NCBI GenBank assembly: GCA_030267565.1
Contig: BRXU01000043.1
Coordinates: 1-64,000, forward strand
Direction of reading: 5' to 3'
From: Pleodorina starrii
Lineage: Eukaryota; Chlorophyta; Chlorophyceae; Chlamydomonadales; Volvocaceae
Length of the DNA stretch: 64,000 nt
In this document: positions 1 through 13,000 of the stretch, in pieces
Numbering within the stretch: the first letter of the stretch is position 1
Layout of the letters: each line of letters begins with the position of its first letter
Translations under genes and position numbers: made by a program
Notes under the pieces: generated by a model
Database searches by the model: none
What the model was told of the DNA's origin: nothing
What the model saw: only the letters and a program-made list of their open reading frames with translations

Positions 1-2010
1 GGGAGGGGGGGGGGAGGGGGGGGGGGTGGGGGGGGAGGGGGGGGGAGGGGGCGGGGGTGGGGAGGGGGGGGGGGGGAGGGGGAGGGAGGGGGAGGGGGAG
101 GGAGGGGAGGGGGGGGGAGGGGGAGGGGAGGGGGGGAGGGGGAGGGAGGGGGAGGGGGGAGGGGGGGAGGGAGGGGGGGGGAGGGGGGAGGGAGGGGGGG
201 AGGGGGAGGGGGGGAGGGGTGGGAGGGGAGGGGGAGGGAGGGGAGGGGGGGAGGGGGGGAGGGGGGGGAGGGGGGGAGGGGGGGGAGGGAGGGGGGGAGG
301 GGGGGGGAGGGGGGAGGGGGGAGGGGGGGGGAGGGGGAGGGGGGGAGGGGGGGGAGGGAGGGGGAGGGGAGGGGGAGGGGGAGGGGAGGGAGGGGGAGGG
401 AGGGGGGAGGGAGGGGGGAGGGGGGGGAGGGAGGGGGAGGGAGGGAGGGGGGAGGGGAGGGGGGGGAGGGGGGGGAGGGGGGGGGGGGAGGGGGAGGGGG
501 AGGGGGGGGAGGGGAGGGAGGGGGGGGAGGGGGGAGGGGAGGGGGGAGGAGGAGGGGGGGGGAGGGGAGGGGGGAGGGGGGGAGGGAGGGGGGGAGGGGG
601 AGGGAGGGGGGGGAGGGGGGGAGGAGGGAGGGGGGGGGGGGAGGGGGGAGGGGGGGAGGGGGGAGGGAGGGGGGGGAGGGGGGAGGGGAGGGGGAGGGGA
701 GGGGGGGAGGGGGAGGGAGGGGGGGGGGAGGGGGGGGAGGGGGGAGGGAGGGGAGGGGGGAGAGGGAGGGGGGGGGAGGGAGGGGGGGAGGGGGGGGGGG
801 GAGGAGGGGGAGGGGGGGGGAGGGAGGGAGGGGGGAGGGGAGGGGGGGAGGGGGGGAGGGAGGGGGGAGGGAGGGAGGGGAGGGGGGGAGGGGGAGGGGG
901 GGGGAGGGGGGGGAGGGGGAGGGGGGGGGGGGAGGGAGGGGGGAGGGGGGAGGGGGGGGAGGGGGGAGGGGGAGGGAGGGGGGGGGGGGAGGGAGGGGAG
1001 GAGGGGGGAGGGGAGGGGGGGGGAGGGGGGAGGGAGGGGGAGGGGGGGGGAGGGGGGAGGGAGGGGGGAGGGGGGGGGGAGGGGGGGGAGGGGGGGGGGG
1101 AGGGGGGGAGGGGGGGGAGGGGGGAGAGGGAGGGGGGAGGGGGGGAGGGAGGGGGGAGGGAGGGGGGGGGGGGGGGGAGGGGGGAGGGGGGGGGGAGGGA
1201 GGGGGGGAGGGGGGAGGGGGGGAGGGGGGGAGGAGGGGGAGGGGGGGGGGGAGGGGGGGGGAGGGGGGGGGGAGGGGGGGAGGGAGGGGGGAGGGGGGGA
1301 GGGAGGGGGGGGGAGGGGGGAGGGGGGGGGGGGAGGGGGAGGGGGGGGGGGGAGGGGAGGGAGGGGAGAGGGGGGGGGGGGGGGAGGGGGGGGGGGGGGG
1401 AGGGGGAGGGAGGGGGGGGGAGGGGGGGGGGGGGGGAGGGGAGGGGAGGGGGGGGGGGAGGGGGGGAGGGGAGGGGGGGAGGGGGGGAGGGGGGAGGGGA
1501 GGGGGGGGGAGGGGGGAGGGGGGGGGAGGGGGGGGGGAGGGGAGGGGGGGGAGGGGGGGGAGGGGGGGGGAGGGGGGGGGAGGGGGGAGGGGAGGGGGGG
1601 GGGGGGGGGGGAGGGGAGGGGGGGTAGGGGGGGGAGGGGGGAGGGGGGGGAGGGGGGGGGGGGGAGGGGGGGGGGGGGGGGTAGGGGGGGGGGGGGGGGG
1701 GAGGGGGGGGGAGGGGGGGGGAGGGGGGGAGGGGAGGGGGGGGGGGGAGGGGGGGGAGGGGGGGGGGGGGAGGGGGGGGGAGGGGGGGGGAGGGGGGGGG
1801 AGGGGGGGGAGGGGGGGGAGGGGGGGGGGGGGAGGGGGAGGGCGAAGGGTGGGGAGAGGGAAGGGGTGGGGGGGGGGGGGGGAGGGAGGGGGGGGGGGGG
1901 GGTGGGAGGGGGGGGATAGAGAGGGGGGGGAGGGGGGGAGGGAGGGGGGGGGGAGGGGGGGAGGGAGGGGGGGGGGGGGTGAAGGGGGGGGGGAGGGGGA
2001 GCGTGGAGCG
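1..2010. repeat. Polypurine G/A low-complexity tract
   Basis: About 2 kb made almost only of G runs (3-14) separated by single A residues, with only a few T or C until about 1,840. Open frames here translate as Gly/Glu/Arg only and are not genes. The complementary strand resembles the C/T-rich intron tracts elsewhere in the window. It has very high G-quadruplex potential. The window edge and near-total lack of complexity also fit a poorly resolved assembly end. Confidence 0.9.
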
Positions 2011-4062
2011 GGGCGTTCTTTTTGAAGGCATGTTGGGGGGGACAGTGGGGGACAGGGGCGCGTAAAGGCTTGAAGGCGGAAGGGGAGAGGTTTGCAGTTG
2101 CAGTGGACAGCAGGCAGTTGGAGGTGGGGAGGGAACGGCAGGAAGCCGAGCAGTAGGGAGGAGGAGTTGGGAGAAATGAGGGAACAGGAGGAAATTATAT
2201 AGAGGAAGTTCGCTAGGGGACGATCGCGTATGAGGTGAGGTGGGCGCGTTGAGAGGGTGAGGACTGGGAAGGAGGAGCGTGAGGGGGGGGGCCGTAGTAG
2301 GTGGGTACAGGGGTGGGGGGACGGGCTCCGAGTAGGGGTTACTGGCGTCTGGACTGGTGTTGGGTGGCTTGGCTGTTTGTGTGTGTGCTTGTCGGCTTGT
2401 TGTGTGTGTTGTCTTTGTCTGGTTGGGCGAAGACGTGGGCTCGGATGTCTTGGCGTCCTTCCATCCTGGTCGTGATAAGCTAGTGGGAGACGGAGAAGGG
2501 TGGATGAGGAAGGGTGGAGTGTAGGACGTGGGACGTAATCGGCAGAGGTATTGTGGATGAGACAGGAGGTTTGAGAGATGTGAGTGTGGATGGAGAAGTG
2601 AGAGTAGATTTTTTGGGGTGGGTCGATGGAATCTTGACCGTAAACCGATATGGAGCCATTGACGGGATGGGGGTTGAGGGTTTACTGGGGTAGCCTGATT
2701 GAAGGGATCGACATACGGAATGAGGTGGAGGGAGATGAGAGAGCGGCTGAGAATCGATGATTTTCGTTGTTTAATATGAGAGAGAGAGGTGGCCCTTTTC
2801 TGGTAGCTGGGTTATCAGGCGACCTGAGGAGTAGTTGGGCTGAGTAGAGGAGGACCTGTGGATCGGACTTTCAGGAGGAGCAGGGTCGAGAACGAAAGTG
2901 TTTGACGATGATGAGTGATCCGTGGGATGTCCAGAGTTCAGTTTTTAGCGATACTTCATGCCTGTATCTCGCTCGATGTGAGCGCTGGTCTGAATATGAG
3001 ACGAGACCTAACGACGGAGAGCGTCCCAGCATGTGCCATTGGCGATCGTTCGAGGGAGGCCCGCTTTGGAGAAACCTTCGTGAGAGGGTTGTATGACGCG
3101 CTTTGGGACGAGCGTGGGGCTCCGGGTCGCGGGTGACGGTTTGCCGTACGACCGCCATGGGGGACTTTTGTCGCGCGTTGGCGGGTCGATCTAGGGTCTA
3201 AGCATTTGTGCGAAGTGGCTACGAGAGCAGGATTATGGGGTTGTCTGTGACGTATTTGTGATGCTTTCCTATTCCCATCCACGGATCGCGCGTCGATATT
3301 CCGGGCATAGGGGATACGGGGCCTCTCTCGAGGTTTGATACTTTAGCCATCGGGGCGAGAGCGTCTAGGCTTGGTCATGATGAGGTGATCTGTAACGTCG
3401 TCGTTGGAGTGAGTCGATGATTTGAGAATTTGAATGGTGGAGTGGACGGGCGACTCCCCAGGAGCGTTGTTTAGCTTTTACTTTGTGAGATTTTGTTATT
3501 CAGTTAAGTCTAGCCGTCGTCGGCTGAAGGAAGGGAAGGACGTGTGGAGCTTTCCGACAGCTGAGATAAAGGGCCGGCAGAGTGCGTCGTATCCGGTATC
3601 TGCGATTGGAGGAGCCCGAAGGGGCCCTCCAGAGGCGCGGGCCCAAGGCTGTCTGCAGCGCCGCAGCCCAGGTGGTGGGTGTGGGGCCGGGCGGGGCACA
3701 CCGCCCACACCCCTCCACCCTCCATGCACTCACGGGCGCATGCACGCACTCGCGCAGCGCCAGGCGCCGCTAGCCATCCCCCCCTCGGGCATCACCCGCG
3801 CCGCATAACCAGACAACTGACAACACAACACATCACAGCCCACCGACCCAGCCAGCCAGCCACCCACCCGCCGACCAGCATCCACACCCCTCCCACCCCC
3901 TCTTCCCCGCCCTCAGCCTACACGTGATGTACCTCCCTCCCCCGATCTCCATTCCCCCCTTTCCCCGCCCGGTACCAATCACGCCCACAACACCCCGCCC
4001 GCCCGCCCGCTCCCCTCCCCTCTCCCCGCTACGCCGCCCCTCTCCCCGCTCCCCTGCCCCCT
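2011..4062. other. Intergenic region downstream of the WD40 gene; no gene recognised
   Basis: The sequence moves from G-rich (to about 2,500) to mixed composition (2,500-3,640), then to C-rich simple sequence (3,640-4,060) like the introns of the neighbouring gene. Short open frames on both strands show no domain or exon-like phase consistency. Part of it is probably the 3' untranslated region of the minus-strand WD40 gene, whose last recognisable exon ends at 4090 or 4063. Confidence 0.5.
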
Positions 4063-7000
4063 CTACACCGCCCCCTCCCCCCGCCTCACCAGCTTCATCT
4101 CCCCCGTCTCGCAGTCCCACACCCGCGCCGTCTGGTCATCGCTGGCGGTGATTGCCCAGGAGCCGCCCGGGTCCACCGACACGCGGTTCAGTCGGCCGCT
4201 GTGACCCGACAGCACAAACAGACAGCGGCCGCGGAGAGCGTCCCAGATGCGGGCGGTGGCGTCCTGGAGGGGGGGCCGGGAGGGGGGGAGGGAGATAAGA
4301 GATGGGGCCACAGGAGGGGGAGGGTAATGGAGAAGGTGGGACGTGGGGCTGGGGGAGAGGGCGCACGGAGACGAACCGCAGGCAGCGAAGGAAGCGAGGC
4401 GAGTGAGGGGGGCGGGAAGGGGCAGGGGCAGGGGAAGGTCGATGTGACAGGTGCGGACATCAATGGTAGCTGGACACGCTCCCATGGGGGCAATGACACG
4501 CTCCCACCCCTCGGGCCATCCTGCACAAGTCCATACCCCCCCTTTTCCCCCTCGGCCCCCCCTGTTTTACCCCCTTCTCCCCCTTCCCCCTCCCACCCTC
4601 CCCCTCTCCCTCTCCCCCTCCCCCCCTTCCCCCCCTCCCCACCCCCCTCCTCCACTCCCCCCTCCTCCCTCCCTCACGTGCGATGCGGTCACCACCCGGT
4701 GCGATGTGCCTACGAAGGCCGCACTGGTGACCCAGCCCCCGTGCCCCTCCAGCACATGCAGCTGCTCGCCGTCCTCATCCAGATCCCACACGCGACCGGA
4801 AAAGTCGTCAGACACGGTCACCGCCAGAGTGCCGTCAGAGCACACACACACGTCCAGGACAGAGCCCACCAGGCCTGGGGGGGGGGCGACAGCGGGCGGG
4901 GGGGAGGGCAGGGGAGGGAGGGAGGGATGCACGGATGGGTCGGAGCCAGTGCACGGGGTAAATAAATAATTGACTAGTTAGGGGAAGTTTTCCTTGGGGG
5001 GCGTCGGGGGCGGGGACACGGGAGCGGGGGACATTGATGGAATGGAGGGTGGTGGAAGGGGCAGGGGCAGGGGCAGGGGGAGGGGACGTTGCGTCGCACG
5101 GCGTCGGTCCCCGTCGCTCGGCGGCGCGAGGGGCTTCACGGCAACGGCAACCGAGCCCAAGCGCACACAAGCACGCACCTGCAAAGCGAAGGTTCGGCCG
5201 CGCCTCTCCCCCCGCTCCCTCCCTCTTCCACCCATGCCCCACTCAATGACCGGTAACCACCCACCCCCTCTTGGCTGCTGCGTGCCGCCCCTCCACAGTC
5301 CACACCACACCACACCCCCGGGGTCTCCCCAGTCCCAGCCCCTCGTAGGGCCCCGCGCCGCTGCCATTGCCCCACTGTGCCGTCCACTGCCCCACTGCCG
5401 CCACCCCGCCAGACCTCACCCAACTACGCACGTCCGGATTTACCGTTCACGGACCCCAGCCTATACGCGAATAACCCCTCCTCCTCCTCCTCCTTCCCCG
5501 CCCGGCCCCCCTCCCTCCCGGCCCGCCCCCCTCCCTCTCTCCCCCCCCGCCCTCACCCGACACTCCTCCGTGTCCCCTCAGCACCGCCTCGCACTCCCCG
5601 TTCTGCAGGTTCCACACCCGGCCCGTGTGGTCCTCCGAGACCGTCACCACCCGGATGCCCTGCTTGTCAATGGCCAGGGCGTTGATCCTGGGGGGGGAGG
5701 GAGAGGCAGGGGGAGGGAAGGAGGAGGGGTAATAAGAACGGCCCGGAGCGAGGAGAGGGGGGGGGTGCAGGGGGGCAAGGGGGGCTGGGGAGGGAGAGGT
5801 ATTGAGGGACAGGGGTAAGGGGGCAGAGTATGACAGTATCTTCCCTTCCCGGGGGGGAGGGAGAGGGATGCTGGGCTGCGGGGGGAGAGGCTTGGGAAGC
5901 GATGGATGGATGCAGCGCGGGCGACAAGATATGGGGAAGGGAACGAGGGGGGGCGCGCTCATCGGGGTCCAGGCGGGGGAACCAAACCAACCCGGGGCCG
6001 CCAAACGACCGCCAGACCGACCGAACCACCGCGCGGGACCCTGACCCTGGTGCTGGCCCAGCCCCCCCTCACCCCCTCCCCCTTCCCGGGTTCCAGCCTA
6101 TCCGTGCTTTACCCCCACCCCCCCACCCCCCCTCAACCCGCTCGACCCGGCTCTCCCGGCACTCGCCTTCCGGTGTGCCCCTTGAACGTGTGTGTGACCT
6201 GTCCGGTGCCCAGGTTCCACACAGCCGCGGTGCCGTCCGCCGCCGCCACCACCGCCGAGGCGCTGTCCGGGGTGATGCCCACCGCAGTCAGCGGCGCCTG
6301 ACGAGCCAGGTGCATCACGCAGTCGCCGATGTTCATGTCCCAAACCTGCGCCGTGTGGGGTAAGGGTAGGGGTAAGGGTAGGGGTGGGGTGGGGGCAGGG
6401 TCGGGGCAGGGTGCGGCAGGGCAGTGCAGGGTGGAGGGTGGAGAGGGCAGGTGGCGGGTGCAGGGCAGGGCGGGTCGGGGTAAGCAGCAGATGCATCGGC
6501 AGCAGAGTAGAGCAGGGCAGGGCGGGAGGGCAGGGGGTTAGTGCACTGCACTGCGAAGGGGGAGGGGGGCTGCAGGGAATCGTCAGCCGGGGCCTCCGAA
6601 CGGACCGGGCGGGCACCGCCGGCCGGCGGCTTCACACCCCGCCCCGCCCCGCCTGTCCCGGCTCCCAATCCCCCCCTCTCCTCACCTTTCCGCAACATTA
6701 CCCTCTTTCCAATCCATCGGCGCGACCGAAACGACACCTTCCCCCCGCCACCGCGCGCCTGTAACCCCCCCCCACTCACACACAACCGCCCCCTCAAATC
6801 CGCCCTCCCGCCCCCCTTTCCCCCCCAATCTACCCCCCCCCACCTGCGCCGCTCCGTCCTCCGATATGGTCACCACCTCGCAGCAGTTTGGGGCAATGGC
6901 CACCCGGGGGATAGGGCCCTGGTGGCCGCGGAGGGTCATGCGCTGAACACCACCCGCCTGAAGGGGGGGGGGTGCGGGCGGGGGAAAGGGGGAGGGGGTC

Positions 7001-10000
7001 AGGGAGTGATATGCTCCTTTATATACAAATTAGTCACTGCGGACGTTGTTGATCAAGCTGCTACAGCCGGGGGAGGGGGAGATAAGAAAGTAAGAAGATG
7101 CCGCCGCCGCGGTGGGGCCAAGAGATATCAGTACTGCTTGCAGCTCAATAGGTAATATGAGGGTGTGTGCATGTGGGTGGGTGTGGGTGCGGGGGGGGGG
7201 AAGGGAGGTATAAAAGAAGGGGGGGAGGGGGTGTATGACGGGGGAGGGGGGGGGGGTATTCGATTGGCACTCCCCCCATCCAGCCGTCCGGGAAGCGGAA
7301 ACCACCTCTCCTACACACCCCACCCCACGTCAGCCCCATATGTGGGCAGACCCCCCCCCACCTGGCCCTCCCCCAACCCGCCCATCCCCCCTCCTCCAGT
7401 TCGGTGTCCCTCGCTACCGGTACCTACCGGTAGGTCACACCTGCCTCGGTAACTTGGTGAGCCCCCCTGCCCCTCCCCCCTTTCCCCTCCCCCCTTTCCC
7501 CTCCCCCCATTTCCCCCCCTCACCCCCTCCCACACACACACGCACCTGCGCCAGGCTCGGTGATCTGGGCATGAGGTGCAGCAGTCGGGAGTTGGCCGCC
7601 AACATACTCTCAGCGGCGCACTTGGCGGTCTGGTCGGCAAACCAGTCCTGGGGGGGGGGGCGGGGGTTTGGGGGTGGGGGGGGGGGGGGCGGGGGGCGGG
7701 GGCGACACCGGTGCGTGTAGTGAAGCATGAATTTGGTGCTGGTTGCAGGGAAACGGGGATAGGGGTGAGGTGCAGGTGGGGTAAGGAGGAGAAGCCGACA
7801 AGGGGAAAAAGAGGGAGGGGGAGGGTGCGGGGTAAGGGAAGGGTACCGTTCGGTGGGAGGAGGCGGACAGGGGAGCGGGGGAGGGAGGAGGCCGGAGGGG
7901 TGGGTCCAGCTGTGCAGCGACCTTCTAAACACGAACTCGAGCAGGCAAGCAAGCACCGGCAGGGTGGGGCGGGGTTGGGTGGGGGCGGGGCATGACCGTG
8001 CGGCTGCGCAGTCGCAGCCGCAGCCGCGCGGGCTGTGCGTATCTGCACGGTCGCTTCCCGTGCGGCTGCGCGGCAAGCACCGGCTGCTGCACGCCCCCAC
8101 CGCCCACCAGCCCCCAGACCACCCCCTTCCCCTCCGTCTCCGCACGTCTACTCCTCCCCGCCTGCTGCAAACTGCTGGATTGCCGTATTTTCCCTTTTGT
8201 GCACGTCAGCCAGCCAGCTGTCCTTCCCGGACTCTTCTTCTGCACCTCTCTGCGCCCCGTCCGCCCCCCCATCGGCTGTCCTGTTACAGACGAGAAGACT
8301 TCATCTGCCAACGCATTTCACAAAGTCCGGAACATTCTATCCGTGCATAAGCCCCACCCCTTCGCACGCCCACCCCTACCTTTAGCCTCCCCCCCTCCGC
8401 CACCGCCATGAGTCTGGCCAGCATCTGCTCCCTCATCATCCGGGCACTGGGGTGCTCCATGGCTGCCCCCAGACTCAGCTGGAAGGCCTGCAGCAGCAAC
8501 TTGGCATCAGCAGCCTCCTCGTCAGACACAGCCTCCTGAAGGTACCTACGGAGGGGGGGGGGAGGGAGGTGCGGGGGGGGACAGGGAGTGATGAGCTCCT
8601 TTATATAAAAATGAGGCGGGGGGGGAGGCGGGTTTGAAGAGTGAATTTAGAGGGGGGGGTAAGGGGGGGGGGAAGGGTCGAGTGGAATGCGAATATGAAT
8701 TAGAGATTAAGAATCAAGTTGGGAAATTAGGGAGGAGTGTCGGGGTGGGGGTGCGGGGAGGGCGTGTCGAGACGCGCGCGCACTCCCACTCTCTCTCTCT
8801 CTCTGCCCTGCCCGCTGGCTCACCTCCTAAAGTCCCTCACGACCGCCCCCACTCCGTACGCATGCAGCTTAGCCTCCAGCCAGCTGGGGTTCATGAGCAG
8901 CCGCCGCAGCGCATCCAACTGCCCGCAACCGACCAGGTGGTGGGACAGGGCCTGGGGGGGGGGCAGCGGGGGGAGGGGGAGGGGGGATTTTTGAAGAGTG
9001 AATTTGCAAGATGGAAACAAGAAGTTCTGCGGACGTTGTAGTCTGAAGGTCGACTAGATGACTGTCAACGTGTCGAGCCTCCCGAAGATAAAACTGCTAC
9101 CGGACCCCGATAGTTACCGATGATTGTTAGTAGACGAGTGGCTGCGCCGAGCACCGATCGTGACGGCGCCCCAAGCGAACTCGTGTCGGAGTAGTCCGCG
9201 TAAGACGATGTGTCGGAGCGTTCCCGTCGCCCAGCGTGTGAATCGTAGTAGGCTAAGGCTGAGATTGTAAACTATTGAAAAAAACGTAGCTGGCTAGTAG
9301 TAGTGAGGTAGCAAAGAAAAGCGAACTGCTGGAGCTGGTATGCGTGTGCGTGCACCTAGTATCCCGCCCGACCTCCCAAGAACAACAAACGGACAGCGCC
9401 GAAGACAAGCAAGCACACAACCAACACCCAGGACACGAGCGCTTACCTGCCGGTGACCAGCGTTGCGGCGGCGGCCCAGGCAAGTGACAAGGGAAAAGGC
9501 GTGGTGGCAACGTGGTTAGGCATAGATGTACAGGCAGAAACGGGGATGCGGTGCAGTGAATGTTGTGCAGCTGAAAGGAAGCAATAGAAAGTACTGAGTG
9601 AAAAGAATCATGCGGAGGCGAGCTATTTATGCGTATGGTGAACAAGGATGCGTACGGGATGACGTCAGGTGTCGTAGGAAGCACGAAACACGCAAGCACT
9701 GGAGCGGTACGGGGCCTGAGGAGGCTCCCGCCGGACCGCGAATCCAGTGGGGTCTATGCATGCCGACCCCCCGGAATTACAGGCGGGGAACTGTCAACGG
9801 GGGATACGTCGTGAGAAGGGGTGGGGTGCCGGTGGGGGTTGTCGCCGAAGGATGGCATGAAATGCGGAGTAAATGCGTTCGTAAAGATTGAGACCGCAGC
9901 GGCGTTGGATGTAGAAGAGATCAGGGGGAGGGGGGAGGGACAGCGGGGGGTGGGGGGGGGGAAGGAGGTGAAATAAAAGGAGAGACCCGCAGCGGTGGTG

Positions 10001-13000
10001 GCGAGGTCACACAGCGGCGTACATCGGTACATGGCGTACATTCCGGAAAGGGAACTGGAGTTGGAGGAGGCTGCGGGGGGTTATCCACGGGGGGGGGAGT
10101 GCGGTGGTGGTAAATGAGTTGCAGCGAGCTCAACCCCAACCCGCGCCAGACACCGGCCCATTCCTTCCGACTCGGAAGAGCGGCGGCGCCCCTCCACCCC
10201 CCAGGCCCCGACGTATCGGGCCACCCAACTCGTGATATTTCCCGGGTACCACTTCCTCCCACCCCCACCCCACCCCAACCAATTCCTCTCTCTGCCGTCC
10301 CTCAAGAACCCCCCCTCCCTCTTTCCCCCCAGCCCCGTGTCCCCCTTTCCCGCCCCGCATCCCCCTTGCCCACCTGCAAGATGTACCCATCGTCCCTCAC
10401 TCCGTCCAGCTGCACCGCCCCCCCCCTGGAGTACCCCGCCACCAGCCGCCTGTGCACCTCCGCCACCTGGTCGGGCCAGGCAGCCGCAGCGTGGGCCACG
10501 TGGGCCGGGGCGGGCAGGGCCCAGCACGAGCCGTCCTCCAGGGAGGCCAGACGGAGCACACCCAGGGCGGCGAGGGACCGGGCAGTCTGAAAAGGGGATG
10601 TGGGGACGTGGGGAGGGGGGCGGGGAGTTGCGTATGTGCGGGGGGGGAGGTAAGGAGTGGCGTCCGGGTGGATGCGGGGCCAACAGCGCGGAGGGCGAGG
10701 ATGAGGCGGCAGGTTGGGGCGAGGTCGGGTCGGGTCGTGTCGGGCGGGGCGAGGCGGAGTCGGCCAGCCGTGCGGCTCCCTCTCTCCCCTCTTTCCCCCC
10801 CTCCTCCCCAATCCGGAGGGAGAGCCCCACACGTGCGGCCCCACACGCCCGGCGCCACAACGCCCCTCCGGCCTCACCGTCTCCAGCCTCCACCCGCATC
10901 CGGGTGCAATGACCCCATCGGTCGTGCGCGCCCGATCCGCCCCTGCCCCACTTCCCAGCCCTGCTGGCCCTTCCCCGACACAGGAAGGGGCCCGGCCGCT
11001 CATCCCGCCTCCACCCCACCGGCCGACTGGCTGTCCGGACCCCCCAGGATCCGCCTTCCCTTCAGTCGACGGACCGGGACCGGCCCACCGCACCCCCACC
11101 GGCGGCGCAGGGCGGTGCACCCGCTGCGCGCGCGTCACCTCCCCCCGTCTGTCCGGGCCCGGAGACCTCCGCTGCTCCCGCTTACCTCACCCGCAAGGGC
11201 TCAGCCCGCACCCAAAGCCACACCGACCCAGACGCCCACCGAATGCCCCCTTCTGCAGCAGCGGACGGAAGCCCCGGCCCCCCTCCGTTCCACTCCAACC
11301 CACCCCACTCGGTACGACGCCCTTCCCCAGGGCCGTGTCGCCTTCTCCATCTTCTCTCTCCTCCCTCCCTCTCCTATCCTCCCCTCCTCTCCCTCCTCTC
11401 CCTCCCCTCCCCTCTCCTATCCTCCCCTCCCCTCCCCTCCCCTCCCCTCCCCTCCCCTCCCCTCCCCTCCCCTCCCCTCCCCTCTCCCTCCCCCTCTGCT
11501 CCCTCCCTCCCTCCCCGTCTCACCCCCAGCGCCTCCTCCCTGCCCGCCGCCCTCCACAGCCGCTGCAGCACCTCCACAGGCACCGGGGTGTCCAGAGGCA
11601 GAGCGCCCAAGGGAGGGTAGAAGGAGGACAGGGCGGCGGGGGGCTGGTGGCCGGGAAGGGGGTCCTGCGCGGGGGCCAGGCCTGAGGGCGCAGCGGGGGG
11701 GAAGGGGGGGAACGGAAGCGGGAAGGGCGGGTCGAGCGGGGGAAGTCAGTCAAAGTGTGGGCGGGAGGCGCCTAAGCCCTAAGCAGGAGTGGCAACCAGC
11801 AAGGCGCGGGGGGACGAGCGTGGGTGGGTGTGTTGGCACAAGTCAAGGGCTTGGGAGTTGAATGACGCGATATGACGAAGTCGTGCCATAAGCGTACGAC
11901 GCAGGTGTACGATGTCGGAGCGCGCGGGGGATACATACACATACGCAGTTGCGGGCTGGGAAGGGGGTGGGGGTGGAGCCACCCACCACCCGGTACAACC
12001 CACCACCCGGTACACGTACACGTACACGCAGATGCCAGAAGCGGCATGTGCACCTAGCCTGCCGTCGGGGACCCCTGTCGCCGCCCAACACCCAACACCC
12101 AATTACCACCAAGCACCAACGCCTTCCTGAGAAACCAGCCATGTGAGTCAAGATTGTGAGATTTACTACACATCGGGAAAAGGGAAGGGGTGGACAGCCC
12201 CTCCTTCATCCGCCCCCCCCTTCCCCCTTCCCGCCCAAACGTGTGTCAGCCCTCCACCCCACACTACCCTCCGCCGGAAACGTGCAACCACAACCCTGGC
12301 CGCGAGGTGATTGCCGCCCATGCCCCCCTGTCGCTTCCCCGCCCGTCCGCCCCATCGCCGCCGCAGCACCCACCCCGCGGCATCGTCGCCGCCTTGTCTC
12401 CGCCCACCCCCATCACGTCGGCCGCCTGGATGCTGCTCATGCGCGCCTGCGCACTCGACCGAGCCGCCTCCAGAGCCGCCGGCGGCAGCGGTGAGTTACC
12501 GCCGCCCCCCGGGTCCATGGGGCCTCCGCGGCTGCCCCGCACCGCCATCAGCGCCGCCACCTGCCTGCCGGCGGGAATGCCCTCCGCCGCAAAGCTGCTG
12601 CGGTTGCTGGCCACGTGCTTGTCGATGCTGGAGTTGCGCTGGCCGCCGGCGGTGGTGGGGGTGGCCGGCTGCCCGCCGTCCATTGAACCGCCGGCGCCAC
12701 CGCCTCCGGCGGCGGCGCCACGACCCGAGCCGCCCCCGGCGATCGCGACGGCTGATACCTGCGCGTTGCTGCTGCTGTTGTTGGTGTTGTTGGTTGGGGG
12801 GGTGCCGCCGCTGCCGGCGCCGGCGGGCGAGGCGGGTGTGGCGCCCGGGAGCTGGGCTGTCGGGTCGGGTGGCCTGGGTGGTGTATGGGGTTTTGGGAAA
12901 GGTGGGAGGCGGGAGGGGGGGCGGGAGGGGGTGAGACGAGGTACGGCACCAGGAGCTGAGTTGGCACAGCCGGGAGGGTGGGGGTGAGGGGGAGGAGAGG

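Noticed and set aside
26..1919. Long Gly/Glu/Arg open frames at the left edge
   Set aside because: They only reflect the absence of T in a G/A tract; no normal amino-acid composition, splice signals or domains.
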